Source: Chryseobacterium sp. HSC-36S06 (GTDB taxonomy: Bacteria; Bacteroidota; Bacteroidia; Flavobacteriales; Weeksellaceae). Taken from it: 64,000 bases of DNA. The DNA lies in the NCBI RefSeq assembly GCF_024171485.1, contig NZ_JALJZX010000001.1, forward strand, positions 806,001-870,000, read 5' to 3'. The position numbers and the translations under genes were made by a program. The notes under the pieces are model-generated. The model did not search any database. It saw nothing but the letters and a program-made list of their open reading frames with translations, and was not told the DNA's origin. Shown here piece by piece: positions 44,514-52,411 of the stretch (position 1 is its first letter; every line of letters starts with the position of its first letter).

Positions 44514-45867
44514 ATTATACCGTCTTGTGCCCGTTTTCCTCCAGGAACTTATGATTTCGCTTTTCAATTATCAGGCATACAAGGTCAGGTATGGAAAGAA
44601 GTATAAACACTACAGGAAACTTTTTTTAAAGAACAGAACGCTTACACGGGCAGACTTAGTTAATATTCAAGCCGAGCGCTTTCATTCATTGCTCAATTTT
44701 TCCCGTGCTTATTCGCCATATTATAAAGATTTACCCAATGTTGGAATCAGTCATATTTCCCAATTACCGGTCCTGAAAAAAGAGGATTTAAGATCGCACA
44801 GCAGTGAAATCGTTACACTGGATAAAAAAGAAGGAGTTATTTCGAAAACTGGAGGAACCACAGGGACGTCACTTGAAATAATTTATACCCGAGATAATAT
44901 GCAGGAGCGCTTCGCAATGCTCGATGATTTCCGGTCACGGTTTGGGTATGAGCTTGGAAAGAAAACGGCATGGTTTAGCGGAAAAGCACTGTTGACGGAA
45001 AGGGATATAAAGAATAAGCAGTTCTGGAAAACAGACCGCTGGCACAAGGTGAGATATTATTCTACTTTTCATATTCACCCGCAGTTTCTTGATCATTATG
45101 TAAAGGATTTAATCAGATACAGCCCTGAATATCTGGTGGGTTTTCCGTCGTCTATTCTGGACATTGCAAAATTTGGTTTATCCAAAGGGTATGAATTTCC
45201 TGCGGATAAAGTAAAAGCGATTTTCCCAACGGCAGAAACAGTGACTCTGGAAATGAGAGAGATTATCGAAAAATTTTTCAAGACAAAGATGTATAACCAG
45301 TACGCTTCTTCGGAAGGTGCACCATTTATTTTCGAATGCAGTGAAGGGCATCTCCATTTGGAATTACAGAGTGGTGTCTTCGAAGTGCTGGAGGAGGACA
45401 ACAGACCGTCGCGAAGCGGTAAATTGGTGGTAACTTCTTTCACCACAGAGGGAACGCCTCTGATACGCTATGATATTGGTGATTCAATTATCCTAGAAGA
45501 TGAATCATTATATTGTTCGTGTGGAAATGAAAATCCTATGGTAAAAGAAATACTGGGAAGAATTGATGACTTTGTTTACTCCCCTGAAAACGGAAAAATC
45601 AATCTGGGGAATGTATCCAATACATTAAAAGACACTCAAGGAATTAAAAACTTTCAAGTGGTACAAAACAGTTTAGATACTATCGATATTTATTTTTCAG
45701 TCGACCAAGAACAGTTTACTGAGCAAATAAAATCTGTTTTTCTAAAAAACTGGCGGGATAGAGTTGGGCAGGGGATGAAAATTAATCTCTACATCACAGA
45801 TGAATTAGCGGTCGAAAAAAGCGGAAAATTCAGAATGGTAAAAAATAATATTAAAGATCTTTTATAG
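44503..45867 (+). CDS. PaaK/CapK-like adenylate-forming protein
   Basis: The 454-residue protein resembles phenylacetate-CoA ligase and CapK. It has the N-terminal QAERFHSLLNFSRAYSPYYKDL, the ATP-binding loop SKTGGTTGTSLEI (about 112-124), the FPTAETVTLEMREII region, NQYASSEGAPF (the YASxE motif) and TPLIRYDIGDSI. It may activate an acid for attachment to a sugar. The ATG at 44503 aligns with the family start and overlaps capA by 11 bases; a longer frame starts 17 codons earlier. Confidence 0.88.
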   Translation: MKDKLYRLVPVFLQELMISLFNYQAYKVRYGKKYKHYRKLFLKNRTLTRADLVNIQAERFHSLLNFSRAYSPYYKDLPNVGISHISQLPVLKKEDLRSHSSEIVTLDKKEGVISKTGGTTGTSLEIIYTRDNMQERFAMLDDFRSRFGYELGKKTAWFSGKALLTERDIKNKQFWKTDRWHKVRYYSTFHIHPQFLDHYVKDLIRYSPEYLVGFPSSILDIAKFGLSKGYEFPADKVKAIFPTAETVTLEMREIIEKFFKTKMYNQYASSEGAPFIFECSEGHLHLELQSGVFEVLEEDNRPSRSGKLVVTSFTTEGTPLIRYDIGDSIILEDESLYCSCGNENPMVKEILGRIDDFVYSPENGKINLGNVSNTLKDTQGIKNFQVVQNSLDTIDIYFSVDQEQFTEQIKSVFLKNWRDRVGQGMKINLYITDELAVEKSGKFRMVKNNIKDLL

Positions 45868-45871
45868 GCGA

Positions 45872-46063
45872 ATGACTGAGCGATATCCTCTGGGAAATTT
45901 TGGGATCATGAACCGGATGAGGAATATGTTCCTGCCCGGGATGCTCATTTACCTGTTGTGGGTGTTCTCCTACCAGCAGCAGGTGGCGCGGGAGCAGATG
46001 CTGGCGTACCGCGAGAAGCTCAGGCAGCGGCCGAAGCCCAAAGACCAATTGGCAAAGGAATAG
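45872..46063 (+). CDS. Small hypothetical membrane protein
   Basis: A 63-residue frame starts four bases after the CapK-like gene and codes for one hydrophobic segment (MFLPGMLIYLLWVFSY) followed by a charged, Gln/Arg-rich tail. Its codon use is GC-rich compared with the gene before. Spacing favours a real gene at the end of the operon. I recognise no family, and it could be a fragment. Confidence 0.4.
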   Translation: MTERYPLGNFGIMNRMRNMFLPGMLIYLLWVFSYQQQVAREQMLAYREKLRQRPKPKDQLAKE

Positions 46064-46101
46064 CCACCCGGTTAAACCATCCCGATTAAAACCACCCATT
46101 G

Positions 46102-46354
46102 AACCACCCCGTCATCCGCTTTCGCGGCTGCCACCCCTCCGAGGGAGGGGAATGTGCGGTACTTCTTTTTTGAAGTGGGTTTTAATAATTCAGCTTTGGG
46201 TAGTTTTCGAGAGTGTAGTTTTATTCCTTCGCGTGTTAAAAGGTAGTTTTCGGTAGAGTTCCACCGTACAACGTTATCCGAATCTATATTATACACCGGG
46301 ATATTCCCCTCCCGTGGAGGGGTGTTCGTGTGCCTGCACACGGACGGGGTGGTT
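46102..46354. repeat. TIR element 1 (AACCACCCCGTC ends)
   Basis: The 253-bp unit starts AACCACCCCGTC and ends with the exact complement GACGGGGTGGTT. Inside each end comes a hairpin of variable sequence (left CCGC-TTTC-GCGG; right CGTGTGC-CT-GCACACG) and then a CACCCCTCC box with a GAGGGAGGGG palindrome. The middle is AT-rich. An 80-base piece of the same family (GAATGCGCGG...GAGGGAGGATTT) follows at 46355-46434. Confidence 0.8.
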
Positions 46355-46434
46355 CTTCTATTCGGGGAATGCGCGGTTTTTCTTTTGTGAGGGAGGATTT
46401 GGGAAGAAGGGTTTCGGGGTATTTCCGCGGGAAG

Positions 46435-46684
46435 ACCACCCCGTCATCCGCTGGCGCGGCTGACACCCCTCCGAGGGAGGGAATACGCGGTTCTTCTTTT
46501 TTGAAGTGGGTTTTGATAATTCAGCTTTGGGTAGTTTTCCAGAGTGTAGTTTTATTATTTTCCGTGTAAAGCGGTAGTTTTCAGTAGAGTCCCACCGTAC
46601 ATTCTTATCCGATTTATATTAAACACCGGGATATTCCCCTCCCCTGGAGGGGTGTCCGTGTGCCTGCACACGGACGGGGTGGTT
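46435..46684. repeat. TIR element 2 (ACCACCCCGTC ends)
   Basis: The second 250-bp copy is in the same orientation as copy 1, with the left hairpin CCGC-TGGC-GCGG and the right hairpin CGTGTGC-CT-GCACACG. The interior is close to copy 1 (TTGAAGTGGGTTTT, ATTCAGCTTTGGGTAG). Confidence 0.8.
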
Positions 46685-46737
46685 ATTTTGCAACCGACAG
46701 GGCTGTTTTCCACCCAAAATACGGTTCATTCCGGACC

Positions 46738-47166
46738 TTATTCACTGGATTCCTTTACCCCATAATGCTCGATGATGAAGTTTTCCAGATCTCTTATGAC
46801 AATCAACATATTGTTCTTAATATCATGATTTGAAATCCGGAACACCTTTACTCCATAACTTTCAAGATCACCCTGCCGTTTCGCATCATATTCCTCCTTG
46901 AAGTCATGACTCCAGCCATCAATTTCAACGGCCAGACCTAAATTTTTCACATAAAAATCTACAATATAGTTTCCAATAATTTTCTGCCGGTCAAAATCAA
47001 TTTGGTGGAACCTGCCGCGGTGAACCTGTTTCCAGAACAGTACTTCACAAAGAATCCGGGCTTTCCTTTTATCCGGAAGCAGCGGTTTCAGCTTTGCATC
47101 ATAAGGCAGATTTTCAATTCTGTTTTTTCGGATGGGAGTACCCCGGATGTGGGTGAGGATTTTCAT
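46738..47166 (-). CDS. DUF559 endonuclease-like protein
   Basis: The 142-residue protein has the DUF559 layout: LPYDAKLKPLLPDKRKARILCEVLFWKQV, then IDFDRQKIIGNYIVDFYVKNLGLAVEIDG with a PD-(D/E)xK-like D...ExD set (Asp about 91, Glu about 102, Asp about 104), and YGVKVFRISNHDI. DUF559 is related to Vsr-type nucleases. There is no partner methylase. It lies between TIR element 2 (55 bases away) and element 3 (53 bases away), so it may be the gene associated with these elements. A TATCTTTA box is seen about ten bases upstream of the ATG. Confidence 0.87.
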   Translation of the reverse strand: MKILTHIRGTPIRKNRIENLPYDAKLKPLLPDKRKARILCEVLFWKQVHRGRFHQIDFDRQKIIGNYIVDFYVKNLGLAVEIDGWSHDFKEEYDAKRQGDLESYGVKVFRISNHDIKNNMLIVIRDLENFIIEHYGVKESSE

Positions 47167-47218
47167 GTGTTTCTTTTAAATAAAGATAGGGAATTATGAG
47201 AAATAGCCAGGCCGTGAG

Positions 47219-47466
47219 ACCACCCCGTCATCCGCTGTTGCGGCTGCCACCCCTCCGGCGGAGGGGAATGCGCGGGTTTTCTTTTGTGAGGGAGGTTTTG
47301 GGAAGTCAGCACTGGGCACTTTTCGGAAGTGCAATTTTATTCCTTCGGGTTTGATAATGTAGTTTCCGGTAAAGTTCAACCGTACAACCTTATCCGATTC
47401 TCTATTATACACCGGGATATTCCCCTCCCCTGGAGGGGTGTTCGTGTGAACACGGACGGGGTGGTT
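47219..47466. repeat. TIR element 3 (ACCACCCCGTC ends)
   Basis: The third 248-bp copy has the same orientation. Left hairpin CCGC-TGTT-GCGG; right hairpin GTGTTC-GTGT-GAACAC, which differs from copies 1 and 2 on both sides of the stem. The interior shares TTGATAATGTAG and CCGTACAAC with the other copies. Confidence 0.8.
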
Positions 47467-47679
47467 ATTGCTGTGTACGGACATGGTGCTTTCCTCCGCC
47501 TATGCATCACCATAACACCGTAAAAACAATCATTTTAATCAAAAATTACTTTTTTTTCAAGAAAAAGGAAAGGTTAAAGCCCGTAGAAAGCATCTTTCAG
47601 AGTAAAAAAAATCAAAGACAAATCCTATTAAAATCAGCGTACGGACTTAAATCGAGATCCGTACTGTGAAAAAAATTTT

Positions 47680-47759
47680 CTGCAGGGACAAAAAATAATT
47701 TCATAAGGACGAAAAAAAAATTCATCAGGACGAAATTTTTTTTTGTCTTGATGAATTTT
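47680..47759. repeat. AGGACGAAA repeats and long hairpin
   Basis: The motif AGGAC(G)AAA recurs three times at about 20-25 base spacing (47685, 47706, 47727). The last copy is part of an inverted repeat, AAAATTCATCA (47717-47727) with TGATGAATTTT (47749-47759), extended by GGAC/GTCT. No gene is seen from 47467 to 47785. Confidence 0.55.
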
Positions 47760-47785
47760 GGATAAAAAAGGGTAATTTTGGAGCA

Positions 47786-47811
47786 CAAAAAAGCCCGGTT
47801 GCAAAACCGGG
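47786..47811 (-). terminator. Intrinsic terminator of the HU-like gene
   Basis: On the minus strand a 7-bp stem (CCCGGTT / AACCGGG) with a 4-base loop is followed by CTTTTTTG. It lies 34 bases after the stop codon of the HU-like gene. Confidence 0.75.
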
Positions 47812-47844
47812 ACTCATTTAAATCAAACCGTTCAGGTCGTGGGG

Positions 47845-48231
47845 CTACACGTCCTGAACTTTTTTTACCGGGGCAGAGGCCACCGTACGTTTTAGAATCG
47901 GCGACGGAGCGAAGAGGATCCGCTTTTTCGTCACGCTCGAGGCGGTGAGTTCATCAGCGGTATCGGCTCCCGTTCCGCTCACTGAGGGGCGGAAAGTTCC
48001 CAGATCTCCGAATTTCACGATATATCCGTCCTGCAGATACTTCAGCAGGGATTTCTCCAGCCCGAAAAGTACCGCACGGATGTCGACGCTGTTCAGCGTA
48101 GAAGCATCCGAAAGCTCTTCGGAAATGGTTCTTACATCGATGGTTCCGGTGCTTTTCACCAGCGGATAAAACTTCTTAGGATCATCCGGTAATTGCGGGT
48201 TGCGTCTTTCGACGGCTTTAAAACTAATCAT
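47845..48231 (-). CDS. HU-like DNA-binding protein
   Basis: From the ATG at 48231 the 128-residue product reads MISFKAVERRNPQLPDDPKKFYP and resembles the HU-HIG family of Bacteroidota, with ISEELSDASTLNSVDIRAVL and KFGDLGTFRPSVSG (the beta-arm region). It ends in a basic and Val/Pro-rich tail. The frame continues upstream by 17 residues with no support. It is divergent from the XRE gene. HU-HIG genes are often in or near polysaccharide loci in Bacteroidota, but its role here is not known. Confidence 0.85.
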   Translation of the reverse strand: MISFKAVERRNPQLPDDPKKFYPLVKSTGTIDVRTISEELSDASTLNSVDIRAVLFGLEKSLLKYLQDGYIVKFGDLGTFRPSVSGTGADTADELTASSVTKKRILFAPSPILKRTVASAPVKKVQDV

Positions 48232-48423
48232 AATAACATTTTTTAAATTAAGTTCAATTTTTGAATGCCCTGGCTTTACCATTTGGCTGGGCGGACTTTG
48301 CTGGTTGCTGAACCTGGAATGGTGGTCGGTTCATGAGTTTTTACGTCATTGGGTATATTTTTATTATTATTGTTTTGTACTGAAATAAAATATGTTTATC
48401 TTTACATCACTACAAATATGATA

Positions 48424-48463
48424 AATTGTTTTTAATTAAATACAATTGTTTTTAAAAAAATAC
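48424..48463. promoter_or_regulatory. Two 20-bp direct repeats upstream of the XRE gene
   Basis: AATTGTTTTTAATTAAATAC (48424-48443) is followed directly by a second copy (48444-48463) that differs at two positions. The pair ends 17 bases before the XRE start codon, a position expected for operator sites of the encoded regulator. The link is inferred. Confidence 0.5.
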
Positions 48464-48480
48464 ATATTGATTAAGTTACT

Positions 48481-49278
48481 ATGGAAACCAATGAAAAAAT
48501 AAAGCAAATCCGCATACAGCATGATATGACCCAGAATGAGTTTGCAGCATCGCTGGGAATCAGCCGCAGTGCCCTTACACAGCTGGAAGCGGGACATACC
48601 AAACCCTCCTTTGATGTTCTTGAGAAACTCATTGATCAGTATGACGTTGATGTATCCATTTTTTTTAACACGACGGTGCCTGAAAAGAAAAAACTGGATA
48701 ATGTCCAGGAAATCGGCGAAAGAGTGCAGAAGATCATGGCTTTTTATGATGAACAGTACGGACTCAGGTATAATGAACTTCTGGAGGAACGCCTTGTTCA
48801 GCAAGTTGCGGAGGCATATCCGGACCGCGAGAAAGCAGATCTTCTGCTGAAGTTTTATGAGGCTTATGTAGTTCTGAGGTCGATCACCGCTGACCTGGAG
48901 TTTCTGCTCATGGATCCGCTGAAACGGTATGCGAATAAACTCCGAAAGCAGCGCGAAAGCGCGGAAGAGCATGATGACCGTTTGCTCCGCACGCCTGATT
49001 CTCCGGACATTGTGCGGCATTTAGACAGCATTATGGATGAAATCTGGAGTATCGCCTATGGTGATGGCGGTATTGTTCTGGACTGGGTGGCAGAGCAGAA
49101 AAAAAGAAACCCCCAACTGGGAGAACTTATATTTTTTACCACCCCGCTCAGTAAACTGCTCTACAGTTCCCGGGAGGAGCTGTTGAGGCAGTTTGAGATC
49201 CTGCTGCGGCAGGCTGACGCGCTGGATGAGGTAAGTCACTATTATCAGAAAGAGCATTTTTTCTACGGAAACCCGTAA
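48481..49278 (+). CDS. XRE-family transcriptional regulator
   Basis: The 265-residue protein has an N-terminal helix-turn-helix (IKQIRIQHDMTQNEFAASLGISRSALTQLE, about residues 8-37) followed by a linker and a helical C-terminal domain of about 190 residues that I do not recognise. It is divergent from the HU-like gene and has a tandem direct repeat in front of it, so autoregulation is plausible. It could control the polysaccharide genes or a nearby element. Confidence 0.83.
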   Translation: METNEKIKQIRIQHDMTQNEFAASLGISRSALTQLEAGHTKPSFDVLEKLIDQYDVDVSIFFNTTVPEKKKLDNVQEIGERVQKIMAFYDEQYGLRYNELLEERLVQQVAEAYPDREKADLLLKFYEAYVVLRSITADLEFLLMDPLKRYANKLRKQRESAEEHDDRLLRTPDSPDIVRHLDSIMDEIWSIAYGDGGIVLDWVAEQKKRNPQLGELIFFTTPLSKLLYSSREELLRQFEILLRQADALDEVSHYYQKEHFFYGNP

Positions 49279-49299
49279 TACAGCAATGACGGTGTGGTA

Positions 49300-49478
49300 T
49301 AAGGCGGGCTGGGTTGCGCTGAACGGATTGTTTCGCTGCCTTCGGCGGCTCGCAATAAAGAACGCGCTGAATTTGGGGACCTTGTCATCGCGGGGAGTCA
49401 AATTACAGTCACACCTGAGTTAGGATTCCAAGTCATTGCGAGGAGCGAAGCGACGAAGCAATCCGTTAATAAAAACCC
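49300..49478. repeat. GGATTG(C/T)TTCG / GCAATCC-type inverted repeats
   Basis: This region has two arms, GAACGGATTGTTTCGCTGCC at about 49310 and GTCATTGCGAGGAGCGAAGC through GCAATCCG at 49433-49466, a motif that recurs in opposite orientation at 52011-52055, 52220-52275 and 52350-52410. No gene is supported in 49279-49511. Confidence 0.6.
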
Positions 49479-49511
49479 CATCTCATTAAAATACCCTACT
49501 TTTATCCCCGA

Positions 49512-50582
49512 ATGAAAATCCTCCACCGTATTTTTCCCTTTCTGCTGTTGGCCTATCATCTGGCGTTTGCCTGGGTGGGCTATGAATATATCCTTACCCA
49601 TCACGGGGATGCGGACCGCTATTGGTTTTTGGGACAGGATCTTTCATCTTCTTCCTGGATTGATTTTCTAAAACCCGGGACTGATGTGGTAAGGTTCCTT
49701 ACTTTTCCGCTCGTCAAGTTTTTTGGGATGCCCTTTTGGAGCGGGTTTTTTATTTTCAGTCTCCTGAGTTTTTCGGGAATAGCGCTTCTTTACCGAACGC
49801 TGATGCAGCGCGCCGGTGACAGCCCCCGCCATCAGTTGTTGGTAATGGTTCTGATGCTGCTGCCCAACTTTCATTTCTGGACTTCCCTGATCGGGAAGGA
49901 GGCCGTGCTTATCATTCCTATCGCTCTTTTTATCCGCGAAGTTTCTCTGAAAAAATATTTCAGCTTCCTGCTGTTAGGCTCTGTGTTTTTTATTGCCCTG
50001 ATCCGTCCGCATATCGCTTTCATTCTTTTATTGAGCTATGTGCTGAGTCTCCTCTGGACGCTCCGGTTGCCAAATCGATACAAAGCAATAATACTTGGAG
50101 GTCTCTTCGCAGCCACCGCCCTGTTTGCTTTTCTGCTGACCCGGCTGCAGGATTTCAGCGGCGGATTTCAGCGGGTCCTGCAAAAGTATGAAGCCCATAT
50201 CCGGCATTTTAAAACTACCGATGGCTATATTCCGCTTGACGAATATCAGCTGCCGTATAAAATTTTTACCTTCTGGTTCAGGCCGCTGCCTTTTGAGAAA
50301 GTGGGAGTGCTGTATACGGTCCTCAGTATTGAAAACATGTTCCTGCTTCTCCTTTCTGTGTGGGTGGCCGTGTACGTGGTAAAATATTTCCCTGTTCTCA
50401 AAAACAGGATGCTTTTCGTGCTGCCTGTAGTTTTTGTTTTTATTTTTTCGCTCATGTATGTCTACGCCTACGCCAATTACGGCATCATTATGAGGACGCG
50501 GGTAATGGCGGTCCCGTTTCTGTACCTGCTTTTTATGGAGGTGTTCGATATGCGCTTTTCCAGAAATTATTCAAATACATAA
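49512..50582 (+). CDS. Polytopic membrane protein, Wzy-like polymerase candidate 2
   Basis: The 356-residue protein has about ten membrane segments. It is a distant paralogue of the protein at 42203, sharing GDADRYW, LPNFHFWTSLIGKEAVL and RPHIAFIL. It is separated from the main operon by the DUF559/HU/XRE block and followed by a glycosyltransferase. A second polymerase-like gene may mean a second repeat unit or an alternative linkage. Confidence 0.73.
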   Translation: MKILHRIFPFLLLAYHLAFAWVGYEYILTHHGDADRYWFLGQDLSSSSWIDFLKPGTDVVRFLTFPLVKFFGMPFWSGFFIFSLLSFSGIALLYRTLMQRAGDSPRHQLLVMVLMLLPNFHFWTSLIGKEAVLIIPIALFIREVSLKKYFSFLLLGSVFFIALIRPHIAFILLLSYVLSLLWTLRLPNRYKAIILGGLFAATALFAFLLTRLQDFSGGFQRVLQKYEAHIRHFKTTDGYIPLDEYQLPYKIFTFWFRPLPFEKVGVLYTVLSIENMFLLLLSVWVAVYVVKYFPVLKNRMLFVLPVVFVFIFSLMYVYAYANYGIIMRTRVMAVPFLYLLFMEVFDMRFSRNYSNT

Positions 50583-50611
50583 ACCCCCGGACTTCTTTCT
50601 GGAGATCTTAT

Positions 50612-50619
50612 TATATTTG
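50612..50619 (+). promoter_or_regulatory. -7 box of the terminal glycosyltransferase gene
   Basis: TATATTTG matches TAnnTTTG, 62 bases before the TTG start at 50682. Confidence 0.45.
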
Positions 50620-50681
50620 CAAATAATTCGCAATGCGCAATCAGTATCAACAGTCAAAATCAGGCAATATCCTACATTCTT

Positions 50682-52007
50682 TTGAAAAAAATTATCCGCA
50701 TGACCACTGTTCCTATCTCCCTCGACAAACTTCTTGGGAAGCAGCTTGGTTTTATGAACCAATATTATAAGGTTACCGCAGTTTCGGCCGACAAGCCTGA
50801 GCTTGAAAGAGTGGCAAAGAAATACGGAGTTGGTCACCATCACGTTGAAATGACCAGAGCCATCACTCCATTTAAAGATCTGGTAGCGGTCTGGAAATTT
50901 TACCGTTTTTTACGGGACGAAATGCCGGAGATGGTGCACTCCCACACTCCCAAAGCAGGCCTTGTGGGGATGATGGCTGCTTATTTTGCGGGCGTGCCGG
51001 TCCGCATGCACACGGTTGCCGGATTGCCATTGCTGGAAGCTACAGGTATAAAAAGAATAATACTGAATATTGTCGAAAAGATTACGTACGCATTTGCCAC
51101 GAAGGTTTATCCCAACTCATTTGCCATGCGGGATATTATCATCAGGGAAGGTTTCTGCGCCGCCGGAAAACTTAAGGTTTTAGGCAATGGCAGCAGCAAC
51201 GGTATTGATACCGAGTATTTCTCTCCGTCGGCCATTCCTCTCGTAAAAACCACTGCGCTCCGTGCAGAACTGGGGATTACGGACGATGATTTCGTTTTTA
51301 TATTCGTAGGTCGGCTGGTAGGTGATAAGGGCATCAACGAACTTGTTGAGGCGTTTGTTAAGGGTAAGGGTAAGGCTAAGGTTAAGGTCAAGGCTGAGGT
51401 TAAGGGTTTTTTCGCCGCAAAAGAGGTTGCTTCTCCGTCTGTGGCTGATCGGAATGACAGTGTTGAGGTTGAGGTTAAAGTTGAGGATGGGGGTAACACT
51501 AAAGGTGAGGATGAGGCTGAGGGTGACTTTATGCGCCATGGGAGGAATGTCAAGCTGCTTCTTGTAGGACCATTGGAGGAGGACCTGGATGCGCTCCTTC
51601 CCGAAACGCTGGAAGCGATCCAAAGCCATCCGGACATCATCAGCGTGGGTTACCAGGATGACGTGAGGCCGTACTTTGCGCTCTCGGATGCACTGGCTTT
51701 CCCAAGCTACCGTGAAGGGTTTCCCAATGTCGTACTCCAGGCGGGTGCGATGGAACTTCCCTGCATCGTTACCAATATCAATGGCTGTAACGAAATTATC
51801 GAAGAGGGCAATAACGGAATGATTATTCCCGTAAAGGACTCCGCTGCGCTGCAGCAGGCTATGGAAAAAGTGGTGGACGATACCGAAAATTATTATTCCA
51901 TGAAATCCAACGCAAGACCACTGATTGAAAGCCGCTACCGACAGGAGGTGGTGTGGCAGGCGCTGTTGGAGGAGTATAAAACCCTTATAGGGAATGTGCT
52001 GCGGTGA
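50682..52007 (+). CDS. Family 4 glycosyltransferase with repeat-coded insert
   Basis: The 441-residue GT-B protein has MVHSHTPKAGLVGMMAAYF in the N-terminal half, FVGRLVGDKGINELVEAF and ALAFPSYREGFPNVVLQAGAM in the C-terminal half. About 60 residues (around 225-285) between the first two C-terminal elements are low complexity (VKGKGKAKVKVKAEVKG, VEVEVKVEDGG) and coded by G-strand hexamers. TTG is used as start because the first beta-strand begins there; ATG at 50700 would cut it. The homologous fold is otherwise complete, and a decayed second copy lies at 53.5 kb. Confidence 0.9.
   Translation: MKKIIRMTTVPISLDKLLGKQLGFMNQYYKVTAVSADKPELERVAKKYGVGHHHVEMTRAITPFKDLVAVWKFYRFLRDEMPEMVHSHTPKAGLVGMMAAYFAGVPVRMHTVAGLPLLEATGIKRIILNIVEKITYAFATKVYPNSFAMRDIIIREGFCAAGKLKVLGNGSSNGIDTEYFSPSAIPLVKTTALRAELGITDDDFVFIFVGRLVGDKGINELVEAFVKGKGKAKVKVKAEVKGFFAAKEVASPSVADRNDSVEVEVKVEDGGNTKGEDEAEGDFMRHGRNVKLLLVGPLEEDLDALLPETLEAIQSHPDIISVGYQDDVRPYFALSDALAFPSYREGFPNVVLQAGAMELPCIVTNINGCNEIIEEGNNGMIIPVKDSAALQQAMEKVVDDTENYYSMKSNARPLIESRYRQEVVWQALLEEYKTLIGNVLR
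51356..51526. repeat. Composite hexamer repeat inside the glycosyltransferase gene
   Basis: A first hexamer tract (GGTAAG/GGTTAAG types, 51356-51406), a middle part with TTGCTTC...GGAATGACAG similar to the TTGCTTCG/AATGACG family, and a second hexamer tract (GTTGAG/GGTTAAAG/GATGAGG types, 51461-51526). All are in the reading frame. Confidence 0.8.
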
Positions 52008-52010
52008 ACG

Positions 52011-52410
52011 GATTGCTTCGTGGTTCCGCTCTGCTTCATTCCCGCAATGACGGTTGCATTGAATGAGGGTTCCTGGTCAGTGCGGGGTACGAGCAACAGA
52101 GCAATCCTTTGGTATGGTACAATTTATCTTCCGCAGAAACCACCCCGACCTTTCATCGCAGATGAAAGGCCACCCTTCGGAGGAGGGGAATACGCGGTTC
52201 TATTTTGGAGCTTAGGTTTAGTGCAATGGTTTGCTTCGTCATTTTGCTGCGCTGTATTGCCTGCAATGACTGGTTGAGATTTGGCACCGTTACGGCTTCG
52301 CCGCGGTGAGGCTCCTCCGGAGTGACAAAGACGTGTATTGAAATTGTAGGATTTGCTCAAAGGTTTGCTTTGTAATTGCGCTTCGGGTGCACCCCCCCCC
52401 CGCAATGACG
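52011..52410. repeat. Repeat-filled spacer between the glycosyltransferase and lplA
   Basis: The spacer holds TTGCTTCG..CGCAATGACGG copies (52011-52055, 52220-52275, 52350-52410), half of a TIR element (52139-52200; ACCACCCCGAC, hairpin CCTTTCATC-GCA-GATGAAAGG, then CCACCCTTCGGAGG) and a right end of the TTTGTCAC family (about 52282-52328; CACCGTTACGGC...GGAGTGACAAAG). A run of ten C residues lies at 52392-52401. No gene is supported. Confidence 0.7.
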
Positions 52411-52411
52411 G

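Noticed and set aside
51107..51640. Ser/Thr/Leu-rich minus-strand and Arg/Leu-rich plus-strand frames over the glycosyltransferase
   Set aside because: They are other-frame readings of the hexamer repeats; the glycosyltransferase frame keeps all conserved GT4 motifs.
52392..52401. Run of ten C residues as a phase-variation tract
   Set aside because: It lies in a repeat spacer just outside the 3' end of lplA, where slippage would not change a reading frame or an obvious promoter.
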